NCBI RefSeq assembly: GCF_932276165.1 | Contig: NC_063988.1 | Span: forward strand, 3,720,001 to 3,784,000 | Length of the DNA stretch: 64,000 nt | Reading direction: 5' to 3' | From: Plutella xylostella | Taxonomy: Eukaryota; Arthropoda; Insecta; Lepidoptera; Plutellidae | Shown: positions 40,673 to 50,394 of the stretch, in pieces | How the letters are laid out: every line of letters starts with the position of its first letter | Position numbering within the stretch: position 1 is the first letter of the stretch | Translations under genes and position numbers: made by a program | Notes under the pieces: generated by a model | The model's database searches: none | Told to the model about the DNA's origin: nothing | The model's input: only the letters and a program-made list of their open reading frames with translations

Positions 40673-41813
40673 GCTCGCTTCTTATGTTCGCTCTAAATAC
40701 TATTGCCGAAGAATACCGTGCTAAGAACTGTCCCCTGTACATCGCATTTTTGGACATGGAAAAAGCGTTCGATCGCATACCGAGAGATGCTATTTGGTGG
40801 AGCTTACGCAGAAAAAGCGTCCCTGAGAAGTATGTTAGTATCATTGCGGACATGTATAAAAATGCAAGGTCTGTTATGAGGACGGTTGTAGGTGCTACTC
40901 GGCCCATTGCTGTAGCAGAAGGGGTACACCAAGGTTCAGTCCTAAGCCCTTTCCTGTTTTGCTTGGTCCTGGATGCGCTGACGGAAACAGCACAGAGTAC
41001 GGCTGCGTGGACGTTTATATACGCGGACGATGTAGCAATCTGCACGGAGAGCAGAACCTCCCTACAAAAGGCCCTTCTGGAGTGGAAACATCAGTTGCAA
41101 AAAGGCGGCCTAAAGCTAAGTGTTACTAAAACCCAATACATGGCATGCAACGAACCAGACCCAGATGACAGCCCCATCATCATCGACGGCCAACAAGTCA
41201 TCAAGTGCGACCAATATAAGTATTTGGGTAACATGATGCACAGTTCTGGTAAAGTGGAATACAACATCCAACACAGAATAGCTGCCGCCTGGCTAAAATG
41301 GCGCGAAGTAACTGGTGTTACTTGTGACAGAAGAATGCCGGTAAGGTTGAAAGGTCTTGTGTACAAAACCATCATACGCCCGGTCCTAATTTATGGCAGT
41401 GAGACCTGGGCAGCGACGCAAACGCATGTCAGAGCGGTCCAAGCGGCTGAAATGAAGATGTTGAGGTGGATGTGCGGGGTCACAAGGCTTGACAGAATCC
41501 GCAATGAGTACGTTCGCGGCAGCCTGGGAGTACGCGACATCGCCGACAAACTCCAAGAAAACCGCTTGCGATGGTTCGGACATGTCAAGAGAAGACCACC
41601 TGACTATGTTGGAAACGAAGCACTGCGCCTGTCCGCCCCCGGTCGGAGATCCCGAGGAAGACCTAAAACCAGATGGATAGACGTAGTGCAAAAAGACCTA
41701 CGACACTGCCAAGTCTCTGAAGACGACGTTGGAGACAGGGCGAAGTGGAGAGAGAAAACGAGGAAGGCAGACCCCACCACCATATGGGACACATAGCCTG
41801 AAAGAGAGAGAGA
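40673..41813 (+). mobile_element. RTE-type non-LTR retrotransposon, 5'-truncated, reverse transcriptase C-terminal part
   Basis: An open frame at 40684-41796 (370 residues) encodes the later part of a LINE reverse transcriptase. It shows FLDMEKAFDRIPR, the QGSVLSPFLF motif, the catalytic IYADDVAI motif, the thumb segment KYLGNMM and the C-terminal RIRNEYVRG/RWFGHVKRR region of RTE elements. The N-terminal endonuclease and early RT motifs are missing. The copy ends in a short GA-rich tail. An exact 15-bp target duplication (GGAGTTTATCTTTAC) lies at 40658-40672 and 41814-41828. The frame has no stop, so the copy is probably young, but it cannot move by itself. Confidence 0.9.
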
Positions 41814-41828
41814 GGAGTTTATCTTTAC
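41814..41828 (+). repeat. Target-site duplication, right copy, RTE insertion 1
   Basis: Identical 15-mer directly after the GA-rich tail of the LINE fragment. Confidence 0.88.
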
Positions 41829-42836
41829 TTGTATTTTTAAACTTTATATCGCACAATGTTTTTGGTTTCGATCGCGTCTCGTCAATAGCTCGGAAAATAA
41901 CCTCGCGACTGCTTCAGGTTACTTACAGCGACGCCGGATTAAGTTTACCTTCTTTCAGAGCGAAAAGTAATAAATTTCAGCTTATAAGAGGAAGGAATTC
42001 GGGGTCTTAGCTTAACATCAAACATTTTGGTATTAGAGATATGGAAAGTTAGGAACAATTTTATCTATATTGCGAAATTAAAACTATGTAAGTCTAGTAA
42101 GAGATTGTGTCAGTGTTTTGGTTCCTTATTACTATATTTATTTTATTCTTATATACGTATGTTCAAGATCTGGTTCCATACTTTACGGCTCTGAAGTTTC
42201 TGTCTCCCATTCTTCTTCTGACTGAAAGAAAAGTACTTAGCTGTTTGGCGTTTGTTAAAAATTATGTAAGTGGGTAATTTTACAGCGCATAAAAATATCT
42301 TCTTATTTATTTTCAACTTTAGTTGTCAAGTGTTTTTACCATTAACCTCTTTAAAATCATGGAATATCCAAACTGTATCGTAAATTATTTTATCAATTAA
42401 GCTCTTCCATATTGAAGTGGTCGTAGTCACAGGTGTGAAACGACTTGGCCTTACTGGCGTGGTCATTAATACACGTTTATATGACTTTTCTTCTAAAGAA
42501 GATCGCTGAAGTATTTTAAGAAAGCTGCTTTTACCCACGGCTGCTGTGCAAGTATCTCGCAGTGATACATATTTGATGTGGCAAAACTTGGGATAACTAG
42601 TAGCGAGCGAGTCGCGGCCCGCTGCAAACAATCCCGTCTTCCTTAATCACTTATTTACTCGAAAGGCACAGGTCCGCACGGATTTTAATGAACGCCCAGC
42701 ATTCTCGGGAATTCTAATGAACCGTGGGAATTTCGGAGAGTTGTAATGGAGCGAGTAACTTGCAGCGGCCGGGCTCACTCCGATTCCTTCTTAAATCGAG
42801 TTTTGCAGTTTGGACATTGTTGCGGTGCAGCTGGCA

Positions 42837-42870
42837 GCCGCCGCCGCCTCGCCTCCGCCGCCGCCGCCGC
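42837..42870. repeat. (CCG)n imperfect repeat
   Basis: CCG units interrupted by CTCGCCT, inside a GC-rich patch 42760-42900. Confidence 0.85.
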
Positions 42871-43580
42871 GGGGTGCGCGCACACCCCACGCGGGAAGTA
42901 ATTCCGCTTACTTCCGGCGGAAATATCTCTCCCCGGGCGATGCGACCTACGACTAATCCGTTTGTTATTTCCGACATCGACCGCTGGGACCTTCTCTTGA
43001 ATATTAACTACAGATTGCCATTTTATTGTCACTTAGTGCGACTAAACAACGTGAATGAGGTCGACAGTTACTGATCGATTCACTCGGCCGGCGCCGCTCT
43101 ATCATTCACAAGACAGTCTGAACTCCGTGTCTGTGCGGACTAAGCCAGGTTGATCGCAGCTGAAACTTCAATTGGCACTTAAAAAATTCAAAGCAAACGC
43201 TTTTAGCGGGGTGCAGTTGGAGAGCGTTTTAAAATAACTTAGAAACCCTTAGCGGAACTTCGGCTTGGGCTGGAACAAACACAGCCCGTTGACTTAGCCG
43301 ATGGCGTTATTGGATAGATAAACGAAAACTGAAAGACCTTACGGGAACTTCTTGAGCTCAACTACCCAGTAATAGCTACTTACAGTTCTCTAGTCGCAAG
43401 TTTTCACGATTTGAATGTAGCCTTTCCTGACAGCTTCTTACGTTTTTTTAGCGACTTAATTTCGAGTTGTTATTGCTAAACTTTCAGTGCCATGTTTGGT
43501 GGTGTTACAATATTTCGCGGTATTTCCCAGTGATAAAATATTTAATATACCGATCGTCATCGTCATCATACTTACCTCTT

Positions 43581-43680
43581 ATAGATAGATAGATAGATAG
43601 AATATTCTTTATTTGTACACACACACATAAAAGAAACTTATAATATGTGTTATAAATACATTTTAAAACTCGCCGAGTGG
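43581..43680 (-). mobile_element. Reverse-oriented LINE 3' tail with (ATAG)n
   Basis: An (ATAG)n run at 43581-43600 is followed by AATATTCTTTATTTGTACAC. Read on the minus strand this is a polyadenylation-like AATAAAGAATATT followed by a CTAT repeat, the usual end of lepidopteran LINE fragments. The body is not recognisable. Confidence 0.45.
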
Positions 43681-45366
43681 AGAACTCATCTAGTTACACT
43701 GAGCTTTATGTTATTTTAAACTTTTAATATATTGGCGTCGACATAATATTCATGTTTGGCTCAGACATATGTTAAGATGGTACAGATCCACTGTGTGAGC
43801 GCTGGATAATCTCGCTCATCACAGGGCGCCGCGAGCCCCGCAGCCCCGCACGAGGCAACTTCCGTCAGCGCTGCCGTATCGCACAAACGACCCCATCACC
43901 GCACCCACAACACAACCTACCGTTTAGTGGCATAAAAATATAAGTTAAAATACTTCATTAAAGAACCAAGAGCTCTGAAGTAATCCCTGTAAAGTTTCTT
44001 AATTCAATAAAATACGTTTAATCACATCATCACTCGCCTTAATTAACAGTTTATCTCTGAAAAATATCTTTATAGTTGAAATGAGCGCCCCGAGTCGTCG
44101 AGTGCGTCCTCACGGAGCCCGGACCCGTCTTAAGTTTCCAATTATTTCTCTTTTAGTTTAACCAACTCACATAAAAGTTCCAGCAGCGCGTGTCTTTAAC
44201 TTGATCTTAGGTATTTCGCTCCTATATGGCTGTAATAATTTCCTACTTACACTAAAACGATCGTAAAGCTTGAACTTTTAAACTTTAAGTACATTTAATG
44301 ACGTTTAAGTTTTATATCTATCGGTGGTTATTTTAGTGCAAGCCAATGAAAAAACTTTCGTTACGACTTTCTGGGATTACCGCCGTATTCTCATCGTAAA
44401 TTCATCCAGCACTTCCCGGATTACGTCACGAGACGAAGTCCGGCTGATGGGCACCCGGCAGCGCTAATACTGATAGCCGATGCGATTTCATTTCACTGAA
44501 AAATCGTTTCAATTTGGTAGCGCATCGCGTGGAAAATGGCCACGTCGAACTAGCAGCATGCCATTACCGCCATAACAACGTTACTCTCCACTTAATTCTG
44601 CCCTCCAGCGCGAGCGTTCAGCCAGATTTGCTAATTTCTGCCGCGCACCAACCAGAGCTCATTCTACATAAAGCCAAGACTGAGCTACATGAGGGACAAA
44701 TTTTAGTTCAGTCTCTTTACTTTAATTTAGTAGTCGGCTAGCTACATAATTCATATAAGCTCTGCTATTAGAGGTATAAGCTTCATAAACATTTAACCTG
44801 ACAAACGGGCTATGAATATTAGACGTAGATGTAACGGTAGACAATGGGGCTCAGGCTGAAATCCTGCGAGGCCGAGGCGGCGTGAATGCCGCCCGCGCCA
44901 CAATGGGGCACGTGAGAGACGTCACTCCACATTCAAAGGGGCTATTATTGAAGGAGCCGGGCTATAAAGGTCAATTAGGATCCGAGACGACCCGCCAGCG
45001 CTGGCCATATGCCCGCTATTGCACTAATTATTTCCCAATAAAATACTCCCGTAACAGCGTGCGAATCAACTCGCTAATAGTTTAATTATTAGATTCATAG
45101 ACAGCTTTGTTATACGACTTGATATGTTAGAATAGATCCTGCACTTGCACAGCGCACGTGGAACTATAACTGAGTATCGATAACTTTGGAAGCGAAAATC
45201 ACAAAGTGGAAACTCTACTGAAAATTGGAATTTCCTCACATTGAAGAGATGTTTAAATCCTTTTAAACATCAAAGCAAGTGGAGGTAGACTGCTATTGAA
45301 ATCCCCAGTGAGCATCAATGCCTATTGCCACGTCGCTTATCTACAATGTACGGTGAGCAGCGTGAG

Positions 45367-45404
45367 AGCGGCGGCGGGGGCGGGGGCGGCGCGGGGGCGG
45401 GGGT
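45367..45404. repeat. G-rich array
   Basis: GCGGCGGGGGCGGGGGCGGC followed by further GGGGGC units. Confidence 0.8.
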
Positions 45405-47616
45405 GATGGCTGCATTATTGCAGGTGCATGGAGCGATAAAGGTCAATCACCTAAAGTGTAATACGCGTCATACGATATGTGGGTCACAGCACTCACAGCC
45501 ATGCTGCCTTAATAGCTGCGCAGGGGCTGAAATCGATTTAGTATATTATGTTATGAACCAACAAATAATCTTAATATTTTTCTACATACCTCTTTAATTA
45601 AAACACTATGCGTATAGTACTTAATCTAAATTACAGTACCTTACGATATGTACGATAAAGTTCGCTATAAAATTTTATGCTTTACGATTATATGACTTTA
45701 TGACACAGATCAAGTACTTGCGGAAATAATCATTTGTTTAAAGCAATATTTTGTAATAACAGATACGATGGCTGTAGAAGGGTTTGTCGAAGCGGAGCGC
45801 AATTCGTTGCGACAGCTCAAATTGTGACGCCCTCCACCCCTTACACCCTTCGACACTGTTTTAATATTTTTATGCTAATAACTCAATCTACGCATAGAGA
45901 AAAATATTAATTAATGGACTGTAAAATAAAACATCATAGAATGAGCACTTGAAACATATAATATTTAAATGAAACAAAACAACATTCTACTAGCTACATC
46001 AGTAGATATGAATATCCTTCTTCATTTAAATCTAAGTCGGTGAAAAGGGGGACAAGAACGGGTATACCCCCTCCATGAATAAAATTTTCACTCAGCGTCC
46101 TAAGCAACACAACACCCATTTGCCATTAAATCTTGAAATTAGAAATAGCGAAATGTAATCGGATGAATAATTTTCATGGCGCGCCGTTAGATTATTTCAG
46201 AAAATTAAATTTCCTCGTTGGACACAGGCCATAAAGCGCGTGCTTACAAATATCTTTGTTACGACATCGTAACGAGATTATGTCCGTGTTCGTTTAGAAA
46301 AGATGTCGCCGGTCGCCCCCGTCACTGTCGCGGGCGGCTCCCGGCGCGGCACCGGCACCGGACTCCAGGGGGCCTAGCGCGAAGTCAAACGAAATAACGT
46401 TTACGGAGTAATGAGTGTCAAATTCAGTGCTATTTGAATCCGAAAATAGCTGTTAAAACCAGTTCGCGATAGGTACACTGAACAGTAATTTATATGTGTC
46501 AAAAAATTTAGGACAAGATTTATGTATCTCAGGACTAATCCTATCTGAGCATGTCTACTATGAGAGTGTTTTCGCTTTCAAATATTATGTATTAAACTGT
46601 TTTATTCCTAATTTAATGAGAATTCTAATCTATCCCTGTTATGCCACACATTCACATAATTAAAATTACTACACATTGTTAAATAACTCACACGATACTA
46701 GCATATTTGCAACAACAGCGCAAATCCAATACATCCATCAAGTATTGGATTTCCAAAATAACAAAATTCGGCTATATATCAATTCAATGTTATCTGAACA
46801 GCCGTTGTGGTTAATGCCACCGGCCTCAGTTTACTCACCGATATCTCCTATTTAACTAAAGAGACTTAAGGTAGTTTTAAGAAGTACATACTTTTACTAG
46901 TTTCTTTATTATGCTTAATTAAACAACTTTAAGTATTCAAATCACTCATACATCACCTATAAATAAATTTTGGTTAGACAAAAGCGGTACTTTCAAGGAA
47001 ATAGGTACTTTTAATCTTTGTTACTCTTATTCGTTATTGCTTCTGTGAATAAATTTAAATAATTATGATAACAACTTAAGAAAAACAACAATAAACTGAT
47101 GAAAGCGGAAGAGCCCTCGTCAAGCTGTCAGTTGCCCCCACTGTGATGTCACATAGTTTATTATTTCGCGCTATAAACTCAGTTCTCTGCGCCTGCTAAA
47201 ATATTCCGGACGTTTAATAAGCACTATAATAGGGCAAATGTCAACAAAGTTATGAGCAATAAACACAGGTGACCGGTTTCTGTTTCGGCAGAGTTTCGCA
47301 GATTGAGAGAGTAGATGTAGATATAATATATACTTTCTATATAATATTAATACCTATGTATATAGGTGCCTTACTAAGCATAAAGAGGCAACACAGACTA
47401 CAACAAATGTATAGCGTAAAGCGGACGGCTCGCTTCAGAGTCACCTCTGAAAACCTCTTTTGAGCTTACAGTCGTTAGCATGCATAGGCTCGTTTGCGAC
47501 CTAAGTTCCAGTATCTAATTAATACAGATTAATTTAGCCTAGGCTAGATTATCGTCTAAGCCACCTGGTGTAAACAGGTGATGGGTGACCAGTCCAGGCT
47601 GCGTGGGTCACGCGGC

Positions 47617-47672
47617 CACGTGCCCCACGTGACCCCGCCCGGCCCCCGCCCCCGCACCCCCCGCGTCACGTG
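47617..47672. promoter_or_regulatory. Cluster of three CACGTG E-boxes
   Basis: CACGTG occurs at 47617-47622, 47626-47631 and 47667-47672, separated by a C-rich stretch. CACGTG is the core site of bHLH and bHLH-Zip factors (CLK/CYC, Max, USF, MITF types). The cluster is 2.6 kb before the first recognised Mmp2 exon and could be an intronic enhancer (inference). Confidence 0.4.
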
Positions 47673-47951
47673 GACGGCTACCTTACCCTATTTATTTACA
47701 TCTACAATGTAGTCCTTTGTTTGCCGTCGAGCCTGGCCGGGATCCGGCCATGTGCCTCAACAAACTTCAACAATCACTACCAACTCCTTGTTCAACTCAC
47801 GTGTTTTATAATGAAACTCTCCGCGCGACCTCCATTTTCAACTTTTGTTGACATTTATCTGACTTCATTCGTTTTATTTTTTGTTTGATGTTGAAATCAA
47901 TTCCGGGCCGCCAGCAAGTTGGGTAAGAGCAAAACAGCGCGTACAGATAGA

Positions 47952-47974
47952 GCGGCGGCGGCGGCGGCGGCGGG
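47952..47974. repeat. (CGG)n trinucleotide repeat
   Basis: About seven CGG units; 280 bp downstream of the CACGTG cluster. Confidence 0.9.
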
Positions 47975-50045
47975 CGCCCACAGTTTGATCTCTATCCACG
48001 GAAGCGGCTTTGCCCAAATCTACCGCTTTGTTTTTGTCATAGTGGAGGCTTTCATGTCGATATGCGTTTTTCCTGCCTACCTTTAGCGCTTTCATTAAGC
48101 TTTTAGTTTGTCGATTCACTTTGAGGTATGGAGTCACTCGTTATTAAACAGAAGTCTTAAAAATAGCTAGACACTTTAAACATGAAAGCGTATTACGTTC
48201 GTAGCATCTATACAACAATTTATTCATCGTCATGCATACATGAGGGCGTCCTATCGGACGGGCTGCCTGGACATGTTTATCAAGATATATTATCAGAGTA
48301 ATGACGTGTGGACGTATGGTTATGTACACTATTTAACAATATAGATATTGGTTGGTGATAATTGATCACATATCGTACGGCGGCGGCACACAGATTGCGC
48401 CGACCGCACGGACACAATATGAGCGGAATATGCCAAGCCGCAGCGAGGCCGCACGCCGGTCTAATTACCTTTAAAATAAGAGTCGCTCCGAGCCACCGCA
48501 GAGCACGGCCTTTACATGGAACTCACGTAGTAACTCTCTCGTCATAAACATGTGCATAATTAAGAACTGCAATCAACAGGAAACCAAAGAGTTTCGTTCA
48601 CGTTGCGAGTCAGGAGCCACCGTCGCTTACGTATTCCAGTGAAGCTCGCGTATGAATATCATGAAATTGTATCAATTAACTACAGTTGCAAATTCGTTTA
48701 AGGGCGCAATTAACTATTTTGGCTGATATAGTGCAGCCGGGGCGCGCCGTGTTAATATCACAGAATAATAAATTTCTGGCGCGGCCTCCATCCGGCACTG
48801 TCCACCGGAATGCTTGCGAATTGGTTATGTTTACTGCACTAATGTTAACGTATATGTACTTAGGAATTATGTTGAATACGGTTATGGTTACGTGTTAAAG
48901 TTGTACATATTTTAAAGAGTATATAGATAGTTGAACTACTCGTATATAAATAGGCATTTCTATTGGATTTCAGTTAATGGGACACACAGTTATTATGATA
49001 TTAAAAACCAGACCTTATTTAAATGTTTCAGTTTAATAATAATCATATTAAAATACTGTATGTGATGTGGGCGAGTGGTTAGTTTTCATTATCAGCGGAA
49101 GTAATATTTTATCCAGCAAAATTGAGTTTCACAAATGTGGTAAGATAAGTGAAGCCACAACACTGGCATGTTGTCATTGCTTTATCGATAACTTTAAACA
49201 AAAACAGAAAATTTAAATTGCGAACAAACGTGCAGACTGTGAAAGCTTTGTTGACTCGTGGGGGATAAATTGCAGCTTAGCCTGTCCAGCTTGAACTAGA
49301 TCTCTAATTAAAACTGCGTACACGGCTAATGAGTTCTCTCTGTGTACATGACAACGCATAAATCCCGTGTAATGAACTCAGTGAGCGTTAAATAGGGGCG
49401 AGTCACTCAAATTGTCCACAATGCGATTATTCCATTACTCCGGCCTGGCCGAGCTCGCAGGGCGACCACGTGACGCAACTCACGTAACAATGGAACAAAC
49501 ACAATAACCTACCTAAAGCTGTAGGTATAAGTCCTTACGCAACGATGTTCAATTTTTACCCTTCCTTGCAAAATGTTGCTTACGCGATGCTATGTAGAGT
49601 CAGTATAATAGCAGCCGGCTACAACACGGAATACCTGCAGCCATACTTGGCAGTTTACCTAATATTTGTCGTTACAACGACGGGTCGTTTAAACAGAGCA
49701 TAATGACAACAATTAGAAGTTTCCCGCCGCGCCGGGGAGCCGTGGGACATCAAATCAGTTTAACGAAGTTGCCACTTGATGGTCAGGCAGGCCAGATTTA
49801 ATTATGTTACCTGATACCTGATACTTTGTCGGCGACCACGGTTTTTAATTACTTTTGCTTACAACAAGAAACTACGCTTCTTGAACTCTACTTCCTTATT
49901 ATGTTAACTTATCCGCAACAAAACTCTGAACTCGTTATCTTTATAATATTTTTACGAACTTTTTACCTTCTGTGTAACAGAAACGTGCACAGAAATCCTT
50001 ACAACTTTGTCTTTGCGTCTTATAAACTTCAGAAGGGCTAGCATG

Positions 50046-50150
50046 GGGCGCAATTAAGACGTGACAAAAGTTTTGCATCGCGCTCACTCACATCGCGCCG
50101 CATCAAAGGCGAGCGCAACGGAGAAATTTTGTCACGTCTTAAATGCACCC
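50046..50150. mobile_element. 105-bp hairpin element just before an Mmp2 exon
   Basis: The exact inverted 16-mer TTAAGACGTGACAAAA is at 50054-50069 and, reversed, at 50127-50142. Weaker inverted similarity (GGGCGCA against GGGTGCA) extends the arms to about 24 bases. It looks like a miniature TIR element and ends 95 bp before the exon at 50245. No target duplication was identified. Confidence 0.55.
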
Positions 50151-50244
50151 TGTTCCTGGGCCTTGTTGCCACCCTAGCCCTTCATAACTTATTAAAAACT
50201 ATATGTACAGACAAGATCTCTAAAACCCTCGTTATTGTCCTCAG

Positions 50245-50394
50245 CCTGTCGTCTCTCCGGCGGCCGTCCACGCTGGACCCGCACCACACGCGGGCCGTGC
50301 TGGCGCGCGCGCTGGACGTGTGGGAGCAGGCCTCGCGCCTCACCTTCACCGAGGTCAACTCCGACGAGGCCGACATCGTCGTCTCCTTCGCCAA
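50245..50394 (+). CDS. Mmp2: Mmp2 exon: start of catalytic domain
   Basis: Acceptor TTGTCCTCAG ends at 50244 and the donor GTAAGT starts at 50395. The exon encodes the N-terminal catalytic region, including the ALDVWEQASRLTFTEV segment typical of MMPs, and ends after two bases of a codon. It is the most 5' exon recognised in the window. GC-rich coding sequence contrasts with the AT-rich flanks. The preceding 50 kb shows no companion exon. Confidence 0.88.

Larger units (their letters stand above)
36787..50244 (+). other. Gene-free segment, probably giant-intron part 4
   Basis: Lies between candidate recursive site 3 and the first recognised Mmp2 exon. It holds a TA-flanked TIR element at 37054, an RTE LINE fragment at 40673, a LINE tail at 43581, (CCG)n or G-rich patches at 39491, 42837, 45367 and 47952, a CACGTG cluster at 47617 and a hairpin element at 50046. 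No host exon seen. Confidence 0.45.
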
